A stretch of DNA of 64,000 bases from a virus, in the IMG/VR virus record IMGVR_UViG_3300017971_000194, positions 1-64,000 of that record, one strand, 5' to 3'. The translations under genes and the position numbers were made by a program. A model generated the notes under the pieces. The model was not told the origin of the DNA. It searched no databases and was given only the letters and a program-made list of their open reading frames with translations. Shown here one piece after another: positions 54,744 through 64,000 of the stretch (position 1 is the first letter of the stretch; every line of letters starts with the position of its first letter).

Positions 54744-57700
54744 TCACACCTTCTTAGCTAATGTCACGGCACTGGTATCAGGCTCGTAACGAGTCCTATT
54801 CAGAATCAATGGGTGTCCTTCCAATCGGAACCTGTCCACTGCTGAGTATCCTTCACCAGTACCTGTAGGAGAGTTCATAATAGAAACTTCTGCTGAAGAA
54901 GAGATCTGTGAAGGCTTGTAGCAATGTGTCATTACCACCATCTGAAGCTCATCTCCAGCAGTTACTTCATTCCCAGATACCTCTTCAGGATAAGACCTCA
55001 CCAACAAGGCATGACCTATCATGACACTACTTTTTGCCGCTGTGAGATCCAAAATACCCAGATAATTCTCAATAGGCCCACCTGGAATTGGTCGAGAGGA
55101 AACATAAGCAGAACCACCTCGTTCTGTCTTGAATTTTGTGGTGCTTGATAGGTCATCAATGATCCCATCAACCAAGGTGAGATAAGAACCAACACCATCA
55201 AAATTGTTATACTCATGACCAGTAACATTCTCTCCATCATTCAAAAACTGACTTGAACGAGGAAGTTCCACCAAAACTCTATGTTCAGGCATGAAATGCC
55301 AGAGACGGAAGTTACTAGATATAGAACCATTGAGAGATTCCATCAGCATACCAAGGAAATCTTTGTCTCTAAACAGAGACCCTAATGGCAACCGTTCAAT
55401 GATGTTTGTATCAGATGGTTTTGAAATCTCAAAACCAGTGGTTGTAGCATTGATTTGAACCAAAGGTCTTGGATCAGTGGGTAATGTAGGAGGCCAAGAT
55501 GTTGGTTCCTCGTACCCCACCAAAACATCACTATTGCTATAGAATGTCTTTGGGAATGAAAGGGTACCAGATCCCAAAGTGGTGGCAAACGAAAGACCTT
55601 CTAACACCTCAAACGACTTTTGATTGTCAAGAGTCAAAGTATCATAATCCAGTGGGTTATCCAGAATATTCCGAACATCAGCACTAGACATGCACCCAGG
55701 TCTATAAAGACGATCTAGATGATTTTCTTGACTACCAAATGGGTCTCCTTGGTATGGAGTCCTTGAGTAGGCAATGTCAATATCTACTGTTGACGATACT
55801 GGTGATTGAAGAATGTAATTTGGAGAATCAATATCGTCCCCTACCACATGAGCCACACTTCGACTGAGCACCAACCGACAATTGTCGGTCAAGAACCCAC
55901 GGTCAAAACCAAACACAGAAGCTTCAAGTACATACTCACCATCAGCAAAAGATGCTGGTGGTGAAGCAAGCTGATTCAAGTCAATGGCTTCTGCATTCAA
56001 TACAAAGGTGCAATCCCCATCATCATCTTCTATGATGAAAATAGGTGGTCCATCAAACTCTGGTCGGAGAAGATTTACAGCACCACCAGCAAGAGGTGCT
56101 CTTGTCGTGGTATCAAATGCAGAACCATTAGCTTCAAAATCAACCCCTTCATACACAGCAAATAGACGAGCTACACCATAGAATGGTGGAAGTTCTAAAC
56201 CTTCTCTATCTCCACTACTATATTTTCTCATCCCAGCTACACTATGGGCAGCAATTTCACCAGTACCTGTTGTGATCTTACGGTTGTAAGCTGCTGGGGT
56301 AGAACCATCAGTTGAGGTGCTGAAGAACTGCTGTGAGTCAGCATATGAGGTGTTGACATAATTCTTTTCACTGTCGTCTAACGTAGCATGAGCACCTTCA
56401 GAACATGACATGAAGAAGTTGATACCTCGATAGAAGTTGCCTACTGTCTCATGAAGAATGGGTACATACACATCTCCTGTCCGAGGGAAACAGATCCAAT
56501 CATGAGGGAAACTCACACAATGCTGAGTAGCACCATTATCACTACCCTTGAACAGATCCAATGGATCTACCTCATCCTTAGGAGCTGCCCCTACAGGCAT
56601 AAGACCACTACCACCGTTGAAACCAGAACCGTCAATAACCTTGATGTCAGGTACTCCCAACCTACGCCAAGGACTAATGATTGCTGTCTTAGAACCAAGG
56701 TCAATATAGGCTTCACTGTTCTTAACTGGCTCTTCTCTATACCCCTCAGGATTGATACGACCCCAAAGATGGATAGGTTCCATATGCAATTTGTTGAAGT
56801 ATCTAGTCAGAATATCAGTAGTAGAGGTTGAGAAGTTAATCTCGTGCATGAAATTAGGAGTCCTACTCAACCCTCTTCCTGGACCATATTGAAGCACAAA
56901 TGAAATGATCAGATTAGTATCTGCGGTAGTAGGCCAATCACCCCCAAAGGTAATCTTTAAATCATCATCAGGATCAGGCACACCACCACCAGTGTAAGCT
57001 TCAGCAGTGAAGTAATCATTACCACCACCATTTGCTGTGTATTCAGTCTCTGCCCCATCAATGTAGATTCTAACAGTAGTCTCTAATTCAGAATCAGCAA
57101 GGAATCGAACACTGTCATCATGCCCACCCTGGAACCCATTTTTGAACTGAGATATAGGGATTCTGATCCAATCTCCCGCAGTCCAGGTACTAGCTGTAGC
57201 AACCTGAGCAGTAGCTGTAACCTCTAGACCAAAACCTGCTAAAGTAGCTGATTGCTCACTACCATCTGTGGCAGGGGGTGCTACCATGCAAATATTCCCA
57301 GGTTGCATCAAAGCTGCATCAGAAAAGATAATACGATGATTATCTGTATCATCTAGTTCAGAGACACCTGCTGGTGGGGAGGTAGAAGTTAATCTATCTA
57401 CGAAAAGAATCTCAGGACCTCGAATACCAGAAGCACCGGATCTCTTCCAAGTAGATTTCAACTCACCTCTTAACAGCTTGGTGAAATTGTGAGATAACAA
57501 ACGTTGAAAGTCCATTGACTCAAGAGACACAACATGTCTCAGATCAAAAATGTCCTTATTGGCCACCTGATCTGAAAACAAACCATCAGGACGCATTGGG
57601 AGCAATGTGACTGTAGCCCCTGCTTTATGTTCCTGCGGTGCAGAGTTGTAAGCCTCTCTCACAAGACCAGTCAGGGTATTACTTGTGATACCAGCATAGG

Positions 57701-58748
57701 TAAGGATTTCATCATCAATACGAATCACACTTTGCACATTTGGCAAACCAGTGCTGGTGATAGTCACAAGATCCAAACTCACATCATCATCATCAATTGC
57801 TGTATCTAGAGTAGGTGTGTTGATGAATTCAGTAGCATCATCCCTTGTTGTAGCAGCAAGATTTCTATTAACCCCACCATTCTGATTTGAATCAGCAGCA
57901 TATGCTTGAGAGTTACGTCTGAAAACACTGCAAATAGGAATAGCAAAACTATATCCATCTACAGCACCTAATGAGTTGGTGTAATCACCATCCCCTGCTC
58001 TCCACAAACCTGGATCACCAAGTTCTTCACGCATATTTTCAAAAGTGAAAGCTGTGTTGGTGCTAGATGCCCCACGAGCAAACACAGCAGAATCATCAAA
58101 CCCATCATTATGACCTGAAAGACTCACACCAGAAACAACTCGTATACGATATTGAACCTGGACTCGTTCTGTGGTCTCAAAACCAATTGCTGGGTCTTGA
58201 ATGTCATCTGATAGGTTTGTCCCACCATGTTCAGTGTTACCAAACTTGTATATTTCAGTTGCTGTAGGTTTGGAAGTTGTCCCTCCAGGACTCAACTGTG
58301 CTCTCCAAACCTCCAAGAAAACAAAATCAGTTCTGAAGTCACCTACACCACTGGGAGGTGGATCAAGATCAATTTGATTGAAGAAATCAGTATCATTTGG
58401 AGAAGTCGGTGGGTCACCTACCCTGGTAGCTACAACAGGGACTACCCAACCATTCACCACAGCGATTGGAAAACCTCTCTTTTCACTGTTTCTCTGAGTA
58501 CCAAATCTGAATCGGTTTGACCATGAAGAATTAGTGATAAAGTCTTCTGTGATACGAATAGGATCTCCAACCCATCCAGATGGAGTTGAAGCCTCAGAGA
58601 GCTTATCATATGTCTCTTGGATGATCTGGCTAATCAGATTCAACTCACTATCGAGAGGTGGCTTTCCTTTCTGCCACACAACGGTACTATACTGACGATC
58701 TTTAGCTTCAAGGGTCCTAGAAACACCACTTCCAAAATTTTCTGACAT
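54744..58748 (-). CDS. Large virion-type protein, 1334 aa
   Basis: The N-terminus (SRTLEAKDRQYSTVVWQKG) has no signal. The remainder is Gly/Ser/Thr/Asp-rich and beta-strand-rich with low charge variation, typical of baseplate or fibre proteins. Internal sections look like carbohydrate-binding or Ig-like modules (VRIYIDGAETEYTANGGGND; DDDLKITFGGDWP). It heads a block of similar proteins up to 63984. I cannot name the family. Structural prediction would decide. Confidence 0.75.
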   Translation of the reverse strand: MSENFGSGVSRTLEAKDRQYSTVVWQKGKPPLDSELNLISQIIQETYDKLSEASTPSGWVGDPIRITEDFITNSSWSNRFRFGTQRNSEKRGFPIAVVNGWVVPVVATRVGDPPTSPNDTDFFNQIDLDPPPSGVGDFRTDFVFLEVWRAQLSPGGTTSKPTATEIYKFGNTEHGGTNLSDDIQDPAIGFETTERVQVQYRIRVVSGVSLSGHNDGFDDSAVFARGASSTNTAFTFENMREELGDPGLWRAGDGDYTNSLGAVDGYSFAIPICSVFRRNSQAYAADSNQNGGVNRNLAATTRDDATEFINTPTLDTAIDDDDVSLDLVTITSTGLPNVQSVIRIDDEILTYAGITSNTLTGLVREAYNSAPQEHKAGATVTLLPMRPDGLFSDQVANKDIFDLRHVVSLESMDFQRLLSHNFTKLLRGELKSTWKRSGASGIRGPEILFVDRLTSTSPPAGVSELDDTDNHRIIFSDAALMQPGNICMVAPPATDGSEQSATLAGFGLEVTATAQVATASTWTAGDWIRIPISQFKNGFQGGHDDSVRFLADSELETTVRIYIDGAETEYTANGGGNDYFTAEAYTGGGVPDPDDDLKITFGGDWPTTADTNLIISFVLQYGPGRGLSRTPNFMHEINFSTSTTDILTRYFNKLHMEPIHLWGRINPEGYREEPVKNSEAYIDLGSKTAIISPWRRLGVPDIKVIDGSGFNGGSGLMPVGAAPKDEVDPLDLFKGSDNGATQHCVSFPHDWICFPRTGDVYVPILHETVGNFYRGINFFMSCSEGAHATLDDSEKNYVNTSYADSQQFFSTSTDGSTPAAYNRKITTGTGEIAAHSVAGMRKYSSGDREGLELPPFYGVARLFAVYEGVDFEANGSAFDTTTRAPLAGGAVNLLRPEFDGPPIFIIEDDDGDCTFVLNAEAIDLNQLASPPASFADGEYVLEASVFGFDRGFLTDNCRLVLSRSVAHVVGDDIDSPNYILQSPVSSTVDIDIAYSRTPYQGDPFGSQENHLDRLYRPGCMSSADVRNILDNPLDYDTLTLDNQKSFEVLEGLSFATTLGSGTLSFPKTFYSNSDVLVGYEEPTSWPPTLPTDPRPLVQINATTTGFEISKPSDTNIIERLPLGSLFRDKDFLGMLMESLNGSISSNFRLWHFMPEHRVLVELPRSSQFLNDGENVTGHEYNNFDGVGSYLTLVDGIIDDLSSTTKFKTERGGSAYVSSRPIPGGPIENYLGILDLTAAKSSVMIGHALLVRSYPEEVSGNEVTAGDELQMVVMTHCYKPSQISSSAEVSIMNSPTGTGEGYSAVDRFRLEGHPLILNRTRYEPDTSAVTLAKKV

Positions 58749-58761
58749 AGCTATTCACCTC

Positions 58762-59433
58762 TTAATTATGCAAAATAGAGTATGATCCTAGCCATACTTT
58801 TTTGTCTGAGTATGTAAGATTATTTGTGAACCTAATACGAGCCCACTGACCTGTAGGAGTCATCTGATGAAAAGAATTATGATATACCTGTTCCCAACTA
58901 GGAGTTACGTTATCATCAAATGAGAGTTCACATTTCACAACATCAGGATCTAACTCATTGAAAAATATTGTAGACACCCCATCAACATCTGATTCAGCAC
59001 TGGTGATTTCAAAGCATTCCCAAATCACAATCACATCATTATTGGCTGGCATACCACCCATATCTACACCAGTAGAAGTGAGGAGACCATAATTGGTCCC
59101 ATCATAAGGTAGTAGAATATTGGAATGAGGGGAAAAACCTACAGGAGAGGTGTCTCCTATACCAGCAAATAACACAGTTGGGTCTGGACTTCCAGGTACT
59201 TCAACACCAGAACTGTTAAGGAAATCCTCAAAAATGATATCAGAAAAACTGGGGTAGTAAGCTAAGATTCCGATTGATTTCTTATCTTGAAGATCATCGA
59301 GGTCCATATCTGGCTCAATGTCAACACTTACTGTAGAAGGTATCTTGACGATGAAATTCCCATTGATAGGGAAATCCACCTCAGGATATGCTCCCTTTAT
59401 TCTCTTATCAAATCTATCCACAACAAATCGCAT
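58762..59433 (-). CDS. Virion-type hypothetical protein, 223 aa
   Basis: A beta-rich, acidic chain (FIVKIPSTVSVDIEPDMDLD, VDGVSTIFFNELDPDVVKCE) with a C-terminal WARIRFTNNLTYSDKKVWLG end. It lies between the large gene and the 97-aa coiled coil. It is probably a small tail or fibre component. No recognised domain. Confidence 0.65.
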   Translation of the reverse strand: MRFVVDRFDKRIKGAYPEVDFPINGNFIVKIPSTVSVDIEPDMDLDDLQDKKSIGILAYYPSFSDIIFEDFLNSSGVEVPGSPDPTVLFAGIGDTSPVGFSPHSNILLPYDGTNYGLLTSTGVDMGGMPANNDVIVIWECFEITSAESDVDGVSTIFFNELDPDVVKCELSFDDNVTPSWEQVYHNSFHQMTPTGQWARIRFTNNLTYSDKKVWLGSYSILHN

Positions 59434-59434
59434 C

Positions 59435-59728
59435 TTAGCTCTCCGTTATTTCATTTCTACGCCTATTCTCAGCAGATACTAATAGATTAAAGTAGGCATT
59501 GAACTGACCTTCGAGAAATTGGATCTCTTTTTCTAGATTTCCAATCTCTTTTTTGTGTTGTAATATACTCTGTTTTATCTTGTCAGACTTGACTCGAACC
59601 TGTTTGATGCTGTTTAGAGCATCAATTTCTACCTCTGAAAAATTATCCGGTGCAGGTCCTTCAAGTAAATTCTCTAAAAATTCTCCTGCTTCCTGACTAG
59701 TAAAATCTAGAACTCTAGAAATTCCCAT
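59435..59728 (-). CDS. Coiled-coil protein, 97 aa
   Basis: Start ATG 59728 overlaps the TGA of the 698-residue gene (TGATG). Residues about 45-85 form a strong coiled coil (KIKQSILQHKKEIGNLEKEI). The N-terminus has a helical EAGEFLENLLEG. It is likely a chaperone or oligomerisation partner for the neighbouring structural proteins. Confidence 0.7.
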   Translation of the reverse strand: MGISRVLDFTSQEAGEFLENLLEGPAPDNFSEVEIDALNSIKQVRVKSDKIKQSILQHKKEIGNLEKEIQFLEGQFNAYFNLLVSAENRRRNEITES

Positions 59729-61824
59729 CACATCTCCTGACCACGAATCATTTGTCGTAGTTCTTCATAACTTAGACCCATTTTGTCACATAAAATCTCA
59801 ACTATCTGGAATACTTCACCAATAGCTCCAAGTTGCAATCCTAGCATATTGTTAAGGTGAATGAAACCATTTTTCATCACACCGATTTTCTCCAACTTCT
59901 TACGATTATATTGAATCACCTTATCTGTCAAGCCAGACAATTCATAAGCAAGATCTTGACAGGCTAAAGCATCTGATTCAGAATCGTAATTAGCATAAGC
60001 CCCAGTAATATATTGATCTCCATTGCCTTTTAGAATCCATTTGGAAGAGAAGAAATTCTGCATTACCACTACATTTTCAGTGTCTGCTAATGCTTGGATA
60101 GTAGTAGTGTCTCTTTTTTGGCCTGAAAGTTGGATTGGAGCTGCTGCTGAAATTGATGTTGATGTATCAGCAGTGGTAGAAGAACCAGTTAACTCCAATG
60201 ATCGTGTGCCACTGGACCATGCTGCTACCATCAACCCACCTTCTGTTGAATGCTGTCGAGTAATGATCCCAAACACATCAGTTGGCACATGCCCAGTCAT
60301 ACCATGAGCTATACCATCACCCTTTATTGAAATGGCAATGTTACCAGAAGCACCTTGATTGAAGACAAAACTTGCCCCATCAAAAGTCCAACCCAAAGTA
60401 GAATTATCAATCCGTAGGCCATATTCTGTACCACCAATATTGAAACCTAAACCAGGGTTTTGACCACCATTAACACCTGAATAAAGGAACAGACCTTGAT
60501 AATTTGCTGATGTTGTAGGAACTGAACAAATTTCCCACCTACCATTTACTTGGTCCAATATCATACGAACTGTTTCTTCAGTAGCAACATCATCCCCAAA
60601 CTCGAACCCCTGGACAGGTTGGTCTCCTGCTGCTGTTTTCAAAGCCCCTTTTCCTGAATAGAATCCCCACAACTTTTTGGTCTTGTTATATTTCAAGAAC
60701 GAAGGATGGTCATATACAGCATCAGCACCAGATGGTAGATCCATAATCATACGAGCTGTATTATGAACCGTAGAATCCCCTGTTTCTGATTCAAGACTAA
60801 ATGCAGCAAATACAGCCCATAACTTGATAGGACCATCTGTATAGCTATTTGGGTTGATAGCATCTCCAGGTCGAGGTGGGGTAGTGAAATACACCGAACC
60901 AGTAGCATAATCAATGAGCATATCTTGCTCATCAGATGGTTTAGTGCTATCTATAACAGGATTAAGAGAAGCAATTGGTTTTGTGAGATCTGGACTGGTC
61001 CCACCACTATTGGAAGGATACAGAATTATCCTAAAACCCCACTCATCAGCCCTGAGGTCATTCTCCCCCATACCTTTTAAATCCGAAATCCTATAGAAAA
61101 TACCATCAGCCCGTTCTTCCCCAGTTCTAGGTGGTATTAAAGGATAGACACGATGTTCATTGACCAGCCCCAAATTGGATAAATATTCAGGGTTGGACAC
61201 AGCATCACTATTAGGATCAACAGTCAAAAACAACTGTTCAGTGCCTGCTCCATTTGGACTAGGTACTGTGAAAAGTTGCACTGGCTTAAGTCTAAGTACA
61301 GAAGCATCTACTTGATTAGTGGAGACTCCAAGTCCTGAATATGTGCTGATAACAGTTGCAGCACCTCCAGAAATACGTCTCACACCAGTTTTTGTACCTG
61401 ATACGGGATTGAGATCAGAAACAATAAGCATATCACCAGCAGTAACATCATCACCCCAACTAAAGGTCTGATGAGTCAACTGATTGGTAGCTGTAATCGT
61501 AGCATAATCGGCTGTATCACGATCTGAATAAGACAATTCCTGGATACCATAGTAAGTTCCTAACCGACCTTTATAACCATATGAAGACTCTCCCTCAAAG
61601 GTAGTAAACAGATTTTTGAGAGCTTGTGTACTACATGGTTTTCTGAACGTAGCTTGAACTTCGAGATCCGTTAAGGCATGTCCAAACTCATTCCCAAAAG
61701 GCACAGATTGGCTCACAGGAATCGTAAGACCTTCTTGACCTATCAAAGCTCCACTAGATATTTGAATCTTTCCCTGAGTAGCTTTAAGAGCCTTCAAGAG
61801 TAAATTCTGATAATATGATTCCAT
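59728..61824 (-). CDS. Virion-type beta-rich protein, 698 aa
   Basis: A helical N-terminus (YYQNLLLKALKATQGK) is followed by a long Gly/Ser/Thr-rich beta region (GDSTVHNTARMIMDLPSGAD, GTEYGLRIDNSTLGWTFDGA) and a C-terminal helical segment (about 620-698) ending with YEELRQMIRG. This layout suggests a fibre or baseplate protein with oligomerisation ends. GAGGAT lies before the ATG. Function is unknown. Confidence 0.7.
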   Translation of the reverse strand: MESYYQNLLLKALKATQGKIQISSGALIGQEGLTIPVSQSVPFGNEFGHALTDLEVQATFRKPCSTQALKNLFTTFEGESSYGYKGRLGTYYGIQELSYSDRDTADYATITATNQLTHQTFSWGDDVTAGDMLIVSDLNPVSGTKTGVRRISGGAATVISTYSGLGVSTNQVDASVLRLKPVQLFTVPSPNGAGTEQLFLTVDPNSDAVSNPEYLSNLGLVNEHRVYPLIPPRTGEERADGIFYRISDLKGMGENDLRADEWGFRIILYPSNSGGTSPDLTKPIASLNPVIDSTKPSDEQDMLIDYATGSVYFTTPPRPGDAINPNSYTDGPIKLWAVFAAFSLESETGDSTVHNTARMIMDLPSGADAVYDHPSFLKYNKTKKLWGFYSGKGALKTAAGDQPVQGFEFGDDVATEETVRMILDQVNGRWEICSVPTTSANYQGLFLYSGVNGGQNPGLGFNIGGTEYGLRIDNSTLGWTFDGASFVFNQGASGNIAISIKGDGIAHGMTGHVPTDVFGIITRQHSTEGGLMVAAWSSGTRSLELTGSSTTADTSTSISAAAPIQLSGQKRDTTTIQALADTENVVVMQNFFSSKWILKGNGDQYITGAYANYDSESDALACQDLAYELSGLTDKVIQYNRKKLEKIGVMKNGFIHLNNMLGLQLGAIGEVFQIVEILCDKMGLSYEELRQMIRGQEM

Positions 61825-61833
61825 GACAATCCT

Positions 61834-63984
61834 CTATGATTCCCTATGGTAGTGACCACCATCACCAGCGGCAAAGTCTGCAAATGATCCACCACCAGAT
61901 ATAGTTTGAGCCCAATTACCAATAAACAACATATCTACAACTCCTGTGCCTTTATACACTGAAGTAGAACCATTGAAAATGTTACTATTGCAAATAGAAT
62001 CTGAAATATTGGTTAAAGTGCCAAAAAATTCCAATGCTCTTCCAGTAGGACCAGCACTACATACATTATTGGTTATAGCTAAAAGTGTAGTAGAAGCTAA
62101 AAATGATATAGCTATACCACGAGCTGTACCACTCCCTGTTTCTGTAATTTGCACCTTATTACCAGAAACAATCATACCTACAGAACCAAAACTGATACCA
62201 ATAGTGATACCATACCCATCACTTGCTGTAGATAATTGGGATATGAAATTATCAGTAATATGTGTAGTATCCCCTGTGGGAAAAACATTCAACCCATAAA
62301 CAGACCCCCCACCCGTGGATGTTATTTTTGAAACATGATTAGAACTTACCACCCCACTATCAACATCAATACATCTAGTTTCACCAGTACCACTCATAGT
62401 AAAATCATAAAGACGGTTCCTTTTCACTTCACATGTAAATTCTGTAAAATATGCTCGAATACCATATAGACTTCCACCACCACCAATATGAGATAAATTA
62501 TGTACTTGGTTATCAGAAACTATCATTCTTTCTTGATACAAAATATCTAATCCTGCCACTAAGTCACCGGATGTTACTGAACCCACATTACTATGCACAT
62601 TGTTACCGATCACAAAACCCTCAGCACTAGAATTTTCCCAGTATATACCTTTCTCTTTCCAACCAGACACCTCATTATCTTTAACAGAACCATATCTAAG
62701 ACTACTCAAAAACATACCGTATCGATAATTACCAGCAACTACATTGTTTTCAATAATCATAGTTGTAGTAGCTGATGAACTCTCAGGTTTAATATAAATA
62801 CCGGAACCACCAAAAGAACTCGTATTTGAAATAACAAATCGTATATCATTTCCTCGAATCACAGTATTATCAAAATCATACCCTATTTCTATACCATGAG
62901 CATAATAATGTGTAGTCTGCACACGGTTACCTACTATGAAGAACTTGTCTCTGACCCCTGTACCACGAAGAGAGAGAGCACCAAAACTCCCATCCTGAGC
63001 ACTATATATGTCATTATCTAGAATAAAAACCTCTTGTGCTGAAGTTACAGAAGCACTGACATAAATATTGGAGGTGTCATACAAACCTCTTAAATCATTA
63101 CTTTTAATGTGTACTTTAGAAAGAGTACCACCCCAGAATGTAATAGTCACAAAAGAATTGTCACTAATGTTTACTCTGGTCAAATTAGCCTGTGAGAACA
63201 ATGTATTGATAGCCGTAGAAGATGCTGTATATTGACATCTATTACCAATTATATTCACATCACTACAAGTACCAGCTAATTCAACAAAACAGTCACTGAA
63301 ATCTGTATGAGCATGGTTGTGCAGCACATTAACCATAGTACAATTATAAATGAATATCCAGTCACCACCACTAGCATACTCTGCATCAATGTAACAATTA
63401 CGAACATCAACATTATTAGAGTTTTCTAAATAAATCCCCTGTTGACTTGGATTACCTGTACTATATGCAAAAGTGCAATTATCAATCATGACATTATTGC
63501 AATAATACACATAAATATCTCTGACATAACTTGAAGAATCAATAAACTTACAATCTCGAATAACTATGTTCCAAACACTAGAAAATTCCACATGACGACA
63601 AGCCCCAGTGATGGAAGTTACAGTTGTTTTGAAAACACAGTTTTCTATTATAGTGTCTCCAGAACATTGTAAAATTGAAACTATAGAAGTCAATGCATAA
63701 TTCAAATCGAAGGTTAGATTTTTAAATGATTGGTCACCTAGCCCTGTGAAACAAGAACCATTATAACCAATTTCTATAACACAATTGTTTGGATCAGATC
63801 CAATCAAATTTACACCATTGGGTAAATTGACATTACTACCAAAAGTATATGTCCCAGGAAAAACAAATATAGTCCCACCATTTGGGAGTTTTGTCACAGC
63901 ATCTGAAAATGGAGTTTCATCAGTACCATTGTAATGCCCAAATGTATTGGTACCATCTCCGATAGTTACAAACTCCCCTGACAT
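61834..63984 (-). CDS. Right-handed parallel beta-helix protein, likely tailspike, 716 aa
   Basis: The chain is a repeat of short strand-turn units with polar stacks such as NCVIEIGYNGSCFTG, VIRDCKFIDSS, VMIDNCTFAYSTG and VDVRNCYIDAEYA, the coil pattern of pectate-lyase-like parallel beta-helices in phage tailspikes. The opening EFVTIGDGTNTFGHYNG, then TIFVFPGTYTFGSNV, is the usual cap and first turns. It probably binds or cleaves host surface polysaccharide. No catalytic residues can be fixed by eye. Confidence 0.85.
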   Translation of the reverse strand: MSGEFVTIGDGTNTFGHYNGTDETPFSDAVTKLPNGGTIFVFPGTYTFGSNVNLPNGVNLIGSDPNNCVIEIGYNGSCFTGLGDQSFKNLTFDLNYALTSIVSILQCSGDTIIENCVFKTTVTSITGACRHVEFSSVWNIVIRDCKFIDSSSYVRDIYVYYCNNVMIDNCTFAYSTGNPSQQGIYLENSNNVDVRNCYIDAEYASGGDWIFIYNCTMVNVLHNHAHTDFSDCFVELAGTCSDVNIIGNRCQYTASSTAINTLFSQANLTRVNISDNSFVTITFWGGTLSKVHIKSNDLRGLYDTSNIYVSASVTSAQEVFILDNDIYSAQDGSFGALSLRGTGVRDKFFIVGNRVQTTHYYAHGIEIGYDFDNTVIRGNDIRFVISNTSSFGGSGIYIKPESSSATTTMIIENNVVAGNYRYGMFLSSLRYGSVKDNEVSGWKEKGIYWENSSAEGFVIGNNVHSNVGSVTSGDLVAGLDILYQERMIVSDNQVHNLSHIGGGGSLYGIRAYFTEFTCEVKRNRLYDFTMSGTGETRCIDVDSGVVSSNHVSKITSTGGGSVYGLNVFPTGDTTHITDNFISQLSTASDGYGITIGISFGSVGMIVSGNKVQITETGSGTARGIAISFLASTTLLAITNNVCSAGPTGRALEFFGTLTNISDSICNSNIFNGSTSVYKGTGVVDMLFIGNWAQTISGGGSFADFAAGDGGHYHRES

Positions 63985-64000
63985 AATTTTTGCTACATTC

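Overview
The window looks like part of a large double-stranded DNA bacteriophage genome (jumbo or near-jumbo class), not a bacterial chromosome. Genes are small, tightly packed and mostly on the minus strand. Many junctions are ATGA, TAATG or TGATG overlaps, and many genes have no recognisable relative. Recognisable functions are phage-type: replication (DNA polymerase I, a DnaB-like helicase, a primase zinc-finger protein, two SNF2-type helicases, NAD-dependent DNA ligase), nucleotide metabolism (thymidine kinase, a deoxycytidylate deaminase relative), RNA handling (two unrelated RNA ligases, an Ro60/TROVE protein, tRNA and Y RNA-like genes), and large fibre-like or beta-helical proteins. The host cannot be fixed from sequence alone. 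A predicted surface lipoprotein with collagen-like repeats suggests a Gram-negative host.

Layout. 1-16.9 kb: many small unknown proteins, a protein with a C-terminal J domain, a Deinococcus-type RNA ligase, thymidine kinase, an ATP-grasp-like protein, an HNH protein and NAD-dependent DNA ligase. 17-25 kb: unknown genes, some convergent on the plus strand, a first SNF2-type helicase, and a structured non-coding segment with its own promoter-like element. 25-31.5 kb: a zinc-finger protein, a collagen-like lipoprotein, RtcB, a zincin-like protein, the deaminase relative and a stand-alone EF-Tu domain-3-like protein. 31.58-33.0 kb: an array of eight Y RNA-like units on the minus strand. 33.0-34.9 kb: the TROVE (Ro60-like) gene and an ordinary tRNA-Arg. 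35-38.3 kb: small unknowns. 38.3-42 kb: a RavA/ViaA-like MoxR ATPase and VWA pair plus a partner. 42-45.8 kb: small genes, including a HAD phosphatase. 45.8-53 kb: the replication core. 53-64 kb: membrane and secreted proteins, a ParB-like protein, then large virion-type genes ending in a parallel beta-helix protein.

The most striking system is the Y RNA-like array beside the TROVE gene. Every unit has outer and inner pairing stems with a near-identical 5' strand, and the inner helix covaries between copies. Six of eight units enclose a tRNA whose halves are in circularly permuted order: T arm and acceptor 3' strand first, then acceptor 5' strand and D arm. Three of these (units B, D, E) keep a perfect 7-bp acceptor stem, a discriminator base and an encoded CCA. 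Each can be rebuilt on paper into a canonical 76-nt tRNA: AUU anticodon, Phe-GAA and Gly-UCC. The same window encodes RtcB, a nick-sealing type RNA ligase and an EF-Tu domain-3-like protein. I infer either an expanded family of tRNA-mimicking Y RNAs or permuted pre-tRNA genes whose anticodon side is held by an Ro60-binding stem.

A second regular signal is a bipartite promoter-like element (AATTTAAAA, a fixed 10-nt spacer, then YTCAGTATAKA). Six near-perfect copies lie in front of the SNF2, MoxR, VWA and partner genes, one other gene and the non-coding segment. Most of those genes are also visibly richer in G+C than their neighbours.
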